This document shows, one piece after another, positions 8,796-16,549 of a stretch of DNA of 34,464 bases. Below the pieces are notes generated by a model, which saw nothing but the letters and a program-made list of their open reading frames with translations, searched no databases and had not been told where the DNA came from. This DNA comes from Thermovibrio sp. (lineage in GTDB: Bacteria; Aquificota; Aquificia; Desulfurobacteriales; Desulfurobacteriaceae). The stretch spans positions 1 to 34,464 of the forward strand of contig WFYG01000033.1 in NCBI GenBank assembly GCA_015490195.1, given 5' to 3'. A program made the translations under genes and the position numbers. Position 1 is the first letter of the stretch; every line of letters begins with the position of its first letter.

Positions 8796-10998
8796 GAGAA
8801 TCTATTATCTCGTTGAAGGTCTTTGAAGGCCTCATTGCGGCAGTAGTCTTCTCGTCGTCCGGGTGGTAGTAGCCGCCGATGTCCTTTGGAGAGCCTTCAG
8901 TTGCAGCGATTTCGGAGAGTATCTTTTCCTCATTTTCAATAAGCTTTGCAGCAACTGGCTCAAATATCCTGGCAAGCTCTGGGTCTTCAGTCTGAGCTGC
9001 AAGCTCCTCAGCCCAGAACCTTGCAACCCAGTAGTGGCTTCCCCTGGTGTCAAGCTGTCCAACCTTCCTCTTTGGAGTCTTGTCCTCGTCTAAGTACCTC
9101 TCAACTGCTTTTGAGAGGGTTTCGGCCATAACGAGGATTCTCTTGTTCTCGCTTCCAGCCTGCTTGTAGGCCAGCTTCAAGGCCTCAACAAAGGCAAGGT
9201 ACTCTCCAAGGGAATCCCACCTTAGGTGACCTTCTTTCTGAAACTGCTGAACGTGTTTAGGAGCTGAACCGCCGGCACCTGTTTCAAAAAGTCCGCCACC
9301 TGCGATGAGCGGAACGATTGAGAGTGCCCTTGCAGATGTTCCAACCTCAATAATTGGGAAGAGGTCTGTAAGGTAGTCCCTCAAAACATTTCCAGTAACT
9401 GAGATTGTGTCAAGCCCCTTCCTGAACCTTTCAAGGGTAAACTTCATTGCCTCCCTTGGAGGCTTTATATACCACTCAACGCCCTCAAGGTCGTACTTCT
9501 GGAGCTCCTCCTTAACCTTCTCAATGAGCTCCCTGTCGTGGGCCCTTAAAGAGTCTAACCAGAAGACGATTGGAAGTCCTGTTTCCTTTGCCCTGTTGAC
9601 GGCAAGCTTCACCCAGTCTCTGATTGCAATGTCCTTAGTGTGACAGCTTCTGTAGATGTCCCCTTTCTCTACCTCGTGTTCCATGAGGATGTTTCCATCC
9701 TCATCTACGATTCTGAACTTACCCTTGCTCGGGGCAAACCAGGTCTTGTCGTGGGAGCCGTACTCTTCAGCCTTCATTGCCATAAGGCCGATGTTCTGAA
9801 CAGTTCCAACCTTTGTGGGGTCAAACTGGCCACGAACTTTAATGTCTTCAACGATTTCAGAGTACATTGTTGCGTAGCACCTGTCTGGAACTGTAATTAC
9901 GCAATCGTCTGTTTCTCCACTAGGACCCCATCCCTGAAGGCCGTTCTTAATAACTGCAGGAATTGAGGCGTCAATGATTACGTCGTTTGGCCTGTGGAGG
10001 TTTGTGATACCCCTGTCTGAGTCAACCATGTAGAGCCTTGGGTTCTCTTTGTATATCTCTTCAATCGTTTTCTTAATTTCCTCTTGCTTCTCAGGTGGGA
10101 GCTTTGAAAGTTTGTTCTCAAGGTCAATCAGTCCCTTGTTGGGGTCAAACCCTATCTCCTCAAGCTCCTTTCCATGCTTTTCAAAGAGCTTTTTGTAGTA
10201 AACCCTGATTGCATCTCCGAAAATTGCAGGGTCTGAAACCTTCATCATTGTTGCCTTAACGTGGAGGGAGAAGAGGATATCCTTAGCCTTTGCGTCGTTT
10301 ATTACCTCCTCAAAGAACTCCTTGAGCTTCTTCCTGCTCATAAAGGTTCCGTCAACAACGTCCCCCATTCCCATCTCAAACTCTTTGAGAACCTGGACGT
10401 TCCCGTTCTCGTCAACAAACTCATACCTTATCTTTGTGTCCTTCTTAAGGGTTACAGATTTCTCATTCTCGTAGAAATCTCCGCTCTTCATGTAGGCAAC
10501 GTAAGATTCGGACCCAGGGGAAACATCCTTCATCCTGTGGGGATGTTTCTTAGCGTAGTTCTTAACCGGTGGAGCGATACGCCTGTCTGAGTTACCCTGT
10601 CTGAGAACCGGGTTAACGACGCTACCTACGCACCTGTCGTACTTTGTCTTAATCTCCTTCTCTTCTTCAGTTTGAGGGTTCTCAGGGTAGTCTGGGAGAT
10701 CGTAGCCTTGAGACTGGAGTTCCTTGATACACTCAATAAGCTGCGGAACTGAAGCAGAAATGTTTGGGAGCTTAACGATGTTTGCCTCAGGCTTCCATAC
10801 CAGCTTCCCAAGGTATGCAAGGTCGTCTGGAGCGTAGCCAAACTGGGCAAGGACCCTTCCCGCAAGTGAGATGTCCTTTAGGTCAACGTTTACGTCTGCG
10901 TGCTTTACAAACTGCCTGATGATTGGAAGAAGTGAGTAGGTTGCAAGGAGCGGTGCTTCGTCTGTTTTTGTCCAGACAATAGTTGGCCTTTTAGCCAT
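8791..10998 (-). CDS. Isocitrate dehydrogenase (NADP+), monomeric type
   Basis: A 735-residue protein of the large monomeric NADP-isocitrate dehydrogenase family, unrelated in length to the common dimeric enzyme of about 415 residues. The substrate-binding signature NPVLRQGNSDRRIAPPVKNY followed by KKHPHRMK is present near residues 130-155. In an rTCA organism it would work in the carboxylating direction, fixing CO2 onto 2-oxoglutarate to give isocitrate; the sequence itself cannot show direction. The ATG at 10998 has GGAGGAGG upstream. It lies between acn and aclB in the same orientation with 58- and 80-base gaps, each holding a strong hairpin. Some rTCA bacteria use the dimeric form, so the monomeric form is a useful lineage marker. 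Confidence 0.93.
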   Translation of the reverse strand: MAKRPTIVWTKTDEAPLLATYSLLPIIRQFVKHADVNVDLKDISLAGRVLAQFGYAPDDLAYLGKLVWKPEANIVKLPNISASVPQLIECIKELQSQGYDLPDYPENPQTEEEKEIKTKYDRCVGSVVNPVLRQGNSDRRIAPPVKNYAKKHPHRMKDVSPGSESYVAYMKSGDFYENEKSVTLKKDTKIRYEFVDENGNVQVLKEFEMGMGDVVDGTFMSRKKLKEFFEEVINDAKAKDILFSLHVKATMMKVSDPAIFGDAIRVYYKKLFEKHGKELEEIGFDPNKGLIDLENKLSKLPPEKQEEIKKTIEEIYKENPRLYMVDSDRGITNLHRPNDVIIDASIPAVIKNGLQGWGPSGETDDCVITVPDRCYATMYSEIVEDIKVRGQFDPTKVGTVQNIGLMAMKAEEYGSHDKTWFAPSKGKFRIVDEDGNILMEHEVEKGDIYRSCHTKDIAIRDWVKLAVNRAKETGLPIVFWLDSLRAHDRELIEKVKEELQKYDLEGVEWYIKPPREAMKFTLERFRKGLDTISVTGNVLRDYLTDLFPIIEVGTSARALSIVPLIAGGGLFETGAGGSAPKHVQQFQKEGHLRWDSLGEYLAFVEALKLAYKQAGSENKRILVMAETLSKAVERYLDEDKTPKRKVGQLDTRGSHYWVARFWAEELAAQTEDPELARIFEPVAAKLIENEEKILSEIAATEGSPKDIGGYYHPDDEKTTAAMRPSKTFNEIIDSL

Positions 10999-11022
10999 AT
11001 CTATCCTCCTCCGGATTTGTTT

Positions 11023-11050
11023 TCAAAGAAAAAGGGGGCTTTAAGCCCCC
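11023..11050 (-). terminator. Rho-independent terminator after acn
   Basis: A stem GGGGGC (11034-11039)/GCCCCC (11045-11050) with a five-base loop, followed on the minus strand by TTTTTCTTT, starting six bases past the acn stop. Only about 30 bases remain before the idh start. Confidence 0.8.
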
Positions 11051-11056
11051 GAATTA

Positions 11057-13012
11057 TTAGTTGTTCTTCTGGTTTTCAAACTTCTGCTTAACGTAGGCAA
11101 GAACTCCACCTGCCTTGATTATCTCAACCTGACGCTTGTTGAGGCCATGTTTTGTAGGAATGGAGATGCCCTTTGTCCTGTTGATTACTGTAATAATGTT
11201 GTCCTCTCCTGGGGCAAAGTTTGAGAGGTCTATCTCAAGGATGTCTCCCTGGTCAATCTTGTCGTAGTCTTCCTTGTTGACAAATACCAGAGGAAGAATT
11301 CCGAAGTTTATGAGGTTTGCGTGGTGGATGCGGGCAAAGGACTTGGCAATTACTGCCTTAATTCCAAGGTACATTGGGCCAATTGCAGCGTGCTCACGGG
11401 AGGAGCCCTGTCCGTAGTTCTCGCCACCAACGATGAACCCGCCACCCTTCTCCTTTGCCCTCTGGGCAAAGGTTTCATCTACAACAGAGTAAACGTACTC
11501 AGAGATTGCAGGAATGTTTGAACGGAGCGGCAGGATTTTTGCACCGCCGGGGATGATGTGGTCTGTTGTGATGTTGTCTCCAACTTTCAGGAGAACCTCA
11601 CCTTCTAACTTATCTCCGAGAGGTTCTTTGTATCCAACATAGTTGATTGTTGGCCCTTTGAAAACTTCAACTTCATCTGGGTCTGCAGCAGGTGCAAATA
11701 TCATTGAGTCGTCAATTTCAAACTTCTCAGGTAGGAATACCTTAATCTCTTCAAGGCCTAAGTCTCTTGGGTCTGTAATTACTCCCTTCATTGCTGTGGC
11801 TGCTGCAGTTTCGGGGGATGCTAAGTAAACCTGAGCGTCTTTTGTTCCGGAACGGCCGTAGAAGTTCCTGTTGAAGGTTCTAACAGATACTCCTCCAGAA
11901 GGAGGTGCAAATCCCATTCCGATACAAGGGCCACAGGCGTTTTCAAGGATCCTGAACCCAGCCCTTAAGAATACGTCGTAGTAGCCTTCTTTGTCCATCA
12001 TTCTGAGAACCTGCTTTGAACCGGGAGAGATGGCTGCAGAAACAAGTGGGTGAACCATCTTTCCTGTTCTCTTGAACATCTCTCCAACTGTTTTGAGGTC
12101 TCTGTAGGAGGAGTTTGTGCAGGAGCCGATTGCAACCTGGTGAACCTGTAGTCCTTCAACTTCTTTAACTTTCTTGACGTTGTCGGGCATATGGGGGCAG
12201 GCAATTAACGGCTCAAGTTCAGAAAGGTCTATATCAATTACCTCGTCGTAGGTTGCGTCTGGGTCTGCCTGAAGTGGTCTCCACTGTGCTTCTCTTCCCT
12301 GTGCTTTCATAAAGAGGTAGGTCTGTTCGTCGCTTGGGAAGATGGACGTTGTTGCTCCAAGCTCTGCACCCATGTTTGTAATTGTTGCCCTTTCTGGAAC
12401 TGTAAGGTACTTAACCCCTTCTCCACCGTATTCAAAAATCCTTCCAAGTCCACCCTTAACTGTTAAACGGCGGAGGAGCTCTAAGATAATATCCTTAGCA
12501 GAAACGAAAGGTCTTAATTTTCCATAGAGATTTACCCTTACAACTTTAGGCATTGTGAGGTAGAAGGGTTCCCCTGCCATTGCGAGGGCCACGTCCATAC
12601 CGCCGGCTCCGATTGCCAGCATTCCGATTCCACCGGAAGTTGGTGTATGGGAGTCTGAACCTAAGAGAGTTTTCCCTGGAACTGCAAACCTTTCAAGATG
12701 AACCTGGTGGCAGATACCGTTTCCTGCCTTTGAGAAATAAATTCCATACTTGGCTGCAACAGTCTGGAGGAAGAGGTGGTCGTTTGCGTTCTCAGGACCA
12801 CCTGCCTGGAGGGTGTTGTGGTCTACGTACGAGACGGAGAGCTCCGTCTGTACCTTTGGAAGTCCCATAGCCTCAAAGTGGAGGTAGGCCATTGTTCCGG
12901 TTGCGTCCTGCGTGAGAGTCTGGTCAATCTTAATGGCTATGGGCTTTCCCGGGGTCATATCCCCTTCAACAAGGTGGGTCTTAATGATTTTCTGCACAAT
13001 GTTCAGTCCCAT
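11057..13012 (-). CDS. acn: Aconitate hydratase
   Basis: A 651-residue aconitase most like the mitochondrial/ACO2 branch, interconverting citrate and isocitrate between the Idh and ATP-citrate lyase steps. The three [4Fe-4S] ligands are C298 in IGSCTNSS and C360 and C363 in NACGPCIGMG. Other family motifs are DHN at 64-66, GSDSHTPTSGGIG at 118-130, the swivel-domain DNITTDHI, and YGQGSSREHAA. The ATG at 13012 follows GGAGGAGA. It is the first gene of the rTCA run and has the only convincing promoter for that cluster (see 13064-13092). Confidence 0.93.
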   Translation of the reverse strand: MGLNIVQKIIKTHLVEGDMTPGKPIAIKIDQTLTQDATGTMAYLHFEAMGLPKVQTELSVSYVDHNTLQAGGPENANDHLFLQTVAAKYGIYFSKAGNGICHQVHLERFAVPGKTLLGSDSHTPTSGGIGMLAIGAGGMDVALAMAGEPFYLTMPKVVRVNLYGKLRPFVSAKDIILELLRRLTVKGGLGRIFEYGGEGVKYLTVPERATITNMGAELGATTSIFPSDEQTYLFMKAQGREAQWRPLQADPDATYDEVIDIDLSELEPLIACPHMPDNVKKVKEVEGLQVHQVAIGSCTNSSYRDLKTVGEMFKRTGKMVHPLVSAAISPGSKQVLRMMDKEGYYDVFLRAGFRILENACGPCIGMGFAPPSGGVSVRTFNRNFYGRSGTKDAQVYLASPETAAATAMKGVITDPRDLGLEEIKVFLPEKFEIDDSMIFAPAADPDEVEVFKGPTINYVGYKEPLGDKLEGEVLLKVGDNITTDHIIPGGAKILPLRSNIPAISEYVYSVVDETFAQRAKEKGGGFIVGGENYGQGSSREHAAIGPMYLGIKAVIAKSFARIHHANLINFGILPLVFVNKEDYDKIDQGDILEIDLSNFAPGEDNIITVINRTKGISIPTKHGLNKRQVEIIKAGGVLAYVKQKFENQKNN

Positions 13013-13063
13013 TTCTCCTCCTGTATAGTAATTTCTGAAATAGCTTTCTAAATCTTGCCAAAA

Positions 13064-13092
13064 ATTATGTAAAAATTTTGTAAAAATTTCAA
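13064..13092 (-). promoter_or_regulatory. Sigma-70-type promoter for acn (rTCA cluster)
   Basis: On the minus strand a -35 TTGAAA (13087-13092) and a -10 CATAAT (13064-13069) are separated by exactly 17 bases, predicting transcription from near 13057 and a leader of about 45 bases ending in the acn ribosome site. The spacer is very A/T-rich and contains a tandem 11-base repeat. Confidence 0.6.
13068..13089. repeat. Perfect tandem 11-base repeat in the acn promoter
   Basis: TGTAAAAATTT occurs twice in direct tandem at 13068-13078 and 13079-13089, one DNA helical turn apart, spanning the spacer between the acn -10 and -35. It may be an activator or repressor site, or an A-tract bend. The divergent rtcB gene begins 67 bases further on and could share it. 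Confidence 0.55.
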
Positions 13093-13155
13093 CACTGCCC
13101 TTCAGTGCCTATCTTTTACTTTGAAAAGAAACTGAGATGTTTGGGGGGTCTCTTT

Positions 13156-14331
13156 ATGAAGCCTATTGTCCTTGAAGGGAAGGTTCCTGTTTACATATAC
13201 GCAAATGAGGTTGAACCGGAGGTTCTATCTCAGATTGAAAGGGTTAAAGACCTTCCCTTTTTCAGGGACAAGATAGTGATAATGCCCGACTGCCACGCAG
13301 GTAAGGGCTGCGTTATAGGTTTTACAGGTTACTTTGACGATGTTGTCGTTCCTAACATTGTTGGTGTTGATATAGGGTGCGGCGTCTATACTTACCCGTT
13401 GAATTTCAGAGTTGATCCGGAGAACCCTAAAGAGGATCTTAACCTTCCAAAGTTTGATGCTTTTGTGAAGGGGAACGTTCCAACAGGCTTAACTTCGCGA
13501 ACAAAGTCAAACACAAAAAAACTTCCCATTTCAAAGGAGGACAGGGAGCTCCTCTCCGAAATACGCTCTGTTCTCATAAATACCTACAGGATAGACCTTC
13601 AGGAGCCTCTTCTTCAGGTTGGAACCCTTGGAAGTGGCAATCACTTTTTAGAGTTAGGTGTAGACGATGAAGGTCGGGTTTACCTTACTGTTCATACAGG
13701 TTCAAGAAATTTAGGACTTAGAGTTTGTAACCACTTCCAGAGGAGAGCCTGGGAGTATACGAAAAAGGTTATGCCCAATTTACCAAAAGACCTTGCTTTT
13801 CTTCCGATGAAAAAGGGAGGAAGGGAGTACCTTCGGGCTATGAGGTTAGCCCAGAGGTATGCAGACCTTAACAGGCGGACGATTTTGAAGATTATTGTTG
13901 AGAATTTCTTTAAGGAAGAGTTTGACGAAACCCGTTTAATAAAGAGCGTCCATAACTACATAGACGTTGATAGAGATATGTGCGTTAGGAAGGGAGCCAT
14001 ATCTGCCCACAAAGATGAAAGGGTTGTTATTCCCTTTAACCTTACAACAGGCCTTGTTATAGGCAGAGGAAAAGGGATAAGGGAGCTGAACTTTTCTGCT
14101 CCCCACGGTGCAGGAAGGAGAGTCAGCAGAAGAAAGGCTAAGGAGATGTTCTCTGTTAGTGATTTCAGGAAAGCTGTGGAGGCGGCAGGAGTTTACTCCT
14201 CTACGGTCTCTAAAGAGACTCTTGACGAGGCACCCTTTGCCTACAAGGAGCCGGAGAAGATTTTAGAATTTCTTCCCAGAACTGTTGAGATTGAGAGGTT
14301 TGTAAGACCGATTTACAACTTAAAGGGTTAG
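13156..14331 (+). CDS. rtcB: RNA ligase RtcB family protein
   Basis: A 391-residue RtcB-type protein. The family joins RNA 2',3'-cyclic phosphate or 3'-phosphate ends to 5'-OH ends using GTP and Mn2+. All metal and nucleophile residues of E. coli RtcB have counterparts: D72 and C75 in VGVDIGCG, H163 in GSGNHF, H180 in VHTGSR, H267 in VHNYID, and the guanylylated H317 in APHGAGR. An upstream in-frame GTG at 13105 would add 17 residues, but the ATG at 13156 is better: a G-rich ribosome site lies at 13143-13148 and family similarity begins there. It stands alone, divergent from acn. It could serve tRNA splicing or RNA repair; no archease gene is adjacent. Confidence 0.88.
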   Translation: MKPIVLEGKVPVYIYANEVEPEVLSQIERVKDLPFFRDKIVIMPDCHAGKGCVIGFTGYFDDVVVPNIVGVDIGCGVYTYPLNFRVDPENPKEDLNLPKFDAFVKGNVPTGLTSRTKSNTKKLPISKEDRELLSEIRSVLINTYRIDLQEPLLQVGTLGSGNHFLELGVDDEGRVYLTVHTGSRNLGLRVCNHFQRRAWEYTKKVMPNLPKDLAFLPMKKGGREYLRAMRLAQRYADLNRRTILKIIVENFFKEEFDETRLIKSVHNYIDVDRDMCVRKGAISAHKDERVVIPFNLTTGLVIGRGKGIRELNFSAPHGAGRRVSRRKAKEMFSVSDFRKAVEAAGVYSSTVSKETLDEAPFAYKEPEKILEFLPRTVEIERFVRPIYNLKG

Positions 14332-14350
14332 GGAGGGGCTATCCCTCCCT
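14330..14350. terminator. Hairpin between converging rtcB and NIT-protein genes
   Basis: AGGGAGGG (14330-14337) pairs with CCCTCCCT (14343-14350) around a five-base loop. The hairpin begins at the rtcB stop and overlaps the last codons of the converging gene. It has no T tract on either side, so it is a weak or factor-dependent terminator for rtcB at best. Confidence 0.45.
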
Positions 14351-15346
14351 GACTGAAAGAGCGGTTGCTCCAAGGATGATGAGAATAGCCACGGATGAGA
14401 GGACAATAACAAACGTTAGTTCGTCTTTTGCCTTCTTGATTATGTTGTTAATTCTGTGAATTAAGTCTTGAGCGATGAAGTCCTCTACTTTTTTCATCAG
14501 GTTAATTTTCTCTGTAATGATTTTAAACCACTCATCCGGGTCAATGTTGAAGTTTCCTTCGGCAGACTTGGAGAGGGCAAGTTCCTCGTACTCCTTAACT
14601 GTTTTGTAAGGAAGCGAAGATACTACCGTGTTCAGATAGTATCTGTAAACTTTTTCCGGTGCTGCTAGCTGGAAAGCTTTAAGGAAGGCTTTTTGTTGTG
14701 CCATAAGGTTAACCAGCTTCTCAAGCTGGAGATTTGAGCTGAACTTGTTGTTTGCAAAAACAACAGAGAGAATAGCTCTTTCAAGACCTGCTTTCTCTTT
14801 TGCGTACATAAAGTCGGCGTATGCCAGGAGCTCCCTAGTAATTTCAGGGTTGGTAGATTCTGAAGAGAGCAGTCCTATTGAGTCAATCAGTTCGTTGTCA
14901 AGCTCTGTGTAGAACTTTATGGCACGGTCTAACGGAATGGATAGGTTGTCTACCTGGTTTCTGATTTCCGTTAGCTGAGGTATCTTCTCGTTAAGCAGGT
15001 TTATGAAAAACTCCCTTACCTTTAGAGGTAAGGCCTGAAGGGTCTCTTTTGAGAGTACGTCTCTGAGGAGGGCTATTTTCTTGTCTGTTTCCTGTCTCTG
15101 TTCCTGTAGCTCCTGAACAAAAGTTTTGCCTCCGCTTCCTAAAAATCCGGCTGTTCTTCCCCTCTCTTTCTGAAGTTCGTGAACCAGAAGTGAAACCCTC
15201 TCAGCAATTTCAATGCTGGTTTTGAGTTTTTGAGACTTTACGTATTCTGTGTAACTTGAAGTTACCAGCTGGTAGGAGAGAGCTCCTATAGCCAACAGTG
15301 AAAGAATCGCAATTAGTAGAGCCTTGCCTTTGAATCTATTTCCCAC
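14339..15346 (-). CDS. Membrane-anchored nitrate/nitrite-sensing (NIT) domain protein without output domain
   Basis: A 335-residue protein with an N-terminal membrane helix (about 8-27), a long helical periplasmic domain, and a second membrane helix (about 311-331), ending only a few residues later (SVREG). The segment VSLLVHELQKERGRTAGFLG (51-70) followed by QxxRQxTD is the hallmark of the NIT domain, known as a nitrate/nitrite sensor in chemoreceptors, histidine kinases and transcriptional regulators. Here the HAMP and signalling parts that normally follow the second helix are missing. The start is GTG at 15346 with AGGAGGAG five bases upstream. It is either a truncated receptor or a stand-alone sensor acting through a partner; no kinase gene is adjacent. 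Confidence 0.75.
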   Translation of the reverse strand: MGNRFKGKALLIAILSLLAIGALSYQLVTSSYTEYVKSQKLKTSIEIAERVSLLVHELQKERGRTAGFLGSGGKTFVQELQEQRQETDKKIALLRDVLSKETLQALPLKVREFFINLLNEKIPQLTEIRNQVDNLSIPLDRAIKFYTELDNELIDSIGLLSSESTNPEITRELLAYADFMYAKEKAGLERAILSVVFANNKFSSNLQLEKLVNLMAQQKAFLKAFQLAAPEKVYRYYLNTVVSSLPYKTVKEYEELALSKSAEGNFNIDPDEWFKIITEKINLMKKVEDFIAQDLIHRINNIIKKAKDELTFVIVLSSVAILIILGATALSVREG

Positions 15347-15374
15347 GACTCTCCTCCTGATTAAGGTTTTGTTA

Positions 15375-15403
15375 ATTGTACTTGAGGAGAGCCATGGGGT
15401 TAA
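15375..15403 (-). promoter_or_regulatory. Candidate promoter for the NIT-domain gene
   Basis: On the minus strand TTAACC (15398-15403) and TACAAT (15375-15380) are 17 bases apart, in the 61-base gap after the upstream gene's stop. TACAAT matches the -10 consensus in five of six positions. The -35 is weaker. Confidence 0.4.
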
Positions 15404-15407
15404 GGTC

Positions 15408-16481
15408 TTAAGCTACAGGATATGCGAATTCCGGCCTCTCCTCTACGAGCTTGATGTCTGTGGCCTCTTTAGGTAGAGGAACCACTTTAACTCTCTCAAC
15501 CCACCTTTCTGGAAGATGGATAACTCTCTTTCCTATTCTGATAACTGCCGGTGATACTTTTGTTCTGTATCTTATCCTTACTCCCCAGACCTTCCTTCCG
15601 AACTTGTTTTCAAACTCGTCGGGACCTTCCATCTTTATGTCTTTAGCAGAGCCTGGAAAGTAGATTCTCTTCGCAAAGTGTCTGTTCCTTCCCTTGTGGA
15701 AGTAAACCAGCCAGAGAACTTTTCCTTCTTTGTACTTGGCCTCTGTGGGTATGTACTTCTCGGCTTTCTCCTCTTCCTCTAAGAGCCTCTGGACATACTG
15801 CTCCAGGGTTTCATCTTCCCTCACTTCGTTTTCAGTCCAGATCTCAAACTCAACCTGCCATCCTCTTACTTCGGCAATTATGTTGGCCAGTTTAACGTTT
15901 CTCTCTTCCTCTTTTTCAACCAGTTCGTCTATCTTATCAAGGATGTCGGAGAACCTCTCTCTGAAGTCTTCAAGCCTGGTAATTGCTACTATCAGGTCTC
16001 CCTGTTTCTTAAGTCTTTCAATGGTTTCCTCATCTTCTGCTAGAACCATGGCTTTTCTGATTTCGCAGAAATTCTTTCTGAGCTCTTCAAGAATTGCTGG
16101 AGAAAGCTTAAGATCTACTACGCTTTCCAAAATCTCTTTTATTACTTGTTCTGGAATCTCTTTCAGTTTCTCGTCAATAGTTCTGTTGTCACTGCCCCAT
16201 GGGCTGTACTCTTTGTCCCAGTTTTTGTATTTTGCGATATAGTTTGCAAGCCTCACAGTTACTCTATTTTCTTCAAGGGCTACTTCCCGTAGCTCCTCAA
16301 CCATCGGGCCGAACTTCTTCTTCCAGAACGGTGAGTAGGTAAGTGTACAGAGGTAATCGGATCTTTTCTTCAGGTCTGTGAGTTGTTCAGGGGTTTCAAC
16401 TTCCAGCATTTCATCTCTGATTATGCAGTTTATACGGCGAATGTCCTCTGGGCCTTCTACTTTTCCGTAGATCCTGGCCAT
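15408..16481 (-). CDS. Hypothetical 357-residue protein with a 120-residue internal duplication
   Basis: I do not recognise the family. Residues about 14-115 and 134-235 are a tandem repeat in register at exactly 120 residues without gaps: C19/C139, LKKxxD ending at D42/D162, LANxIA with N80/N200, W88/W208 and W95/W215. Each repeat is charged and mainly helical. Residues about 250-357 are a beta-rich C-terminal domain (VLWLVYFHKG, VWGVRIRYR, AVIRIGKRVIHLPERW). There is no signal peptide or membrane segment. The ATG at 16481 with GGAGGGAG upstream is preferred to an in-frame start 17 codons earlier that lacks a ribosome site and overlaps the hairpin. It lies 68 bases downstream of the multi-winged-helix gene, so the two may act together. 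Confidence 0.75.
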   Translation of the reverse strand: MARIYGKVEGPEDIRRINCIIRDEMLEVETPEQLTDLKKRSDYLCTLTYSPFWKKKFGPMVEELREVALEENRVTVRLANYIAKYKNWDKEYSPWGSDNRTIDEKLKEIPEQVIKEILESVVDLKLSPAILEELRKNFCEIRKAMVLAEDEETIERLKKQGDLIVAITRLEDFRERFSDILDKIDELVEKEEERNVKLANIIAEVRGWQVEFEIWTENEVREDETLEQYVQRLLEEEEKAEKYIPTEAKYKEGKVLWLVYFHKGRNRHFAKRIYFPGSAKDIKMEGPDEFENKFGRKVWGVRIRYRTKVSPAVIRIGKRVIHLPERWVERVKVVPLPKEATDIKLVEERPEFAYPVA

Positions 16482-16518
16482 CTCTCCCTCCTGAACTGAT
16501 TTTTGTTTCCTGATATAA

Positions 16519-16538
16519 GAGGGGGGAGACACCCCCTC
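16519..16538 (-). terminator. Hairpin after the multi-winged-helix gene
   Basis: GAGGGGG (16519-16525) pairs with CCCCCTC (16532-16538) around a six-base loop, starting 11 bases past the upstream gene's stop on the minus strand. The following T run is short (TCTTATAT), so termination is probably partial and the next gene may be read through. Confidence 0.55.
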
Positions 16539-16549
16539 CTTAATTCAAT

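Noticed and set aside
9640-10590. Open reading frames antisense to idh (9640-9966 and 10261-10590, plus strand)
   Set aside because: They lack ribosome sites and family features and follow from the codon bias of idh on the other strand. Similar antisense frames over acn, aclB and aclA were dropped for the same reason.
13105-13155. GTG at 13105 as the rtcB start
   Set aside because: It adds 17 residues without family similarity, lacks a ribosome site, and starts 13 bases from the acn -35 element.
15381-15404. Seven-codon reading frame starting ATGGCTCTC on the minus strand before the NIT gene
   Set aside because: No ribosome site and far too short; it overlaps the candidate promoter.
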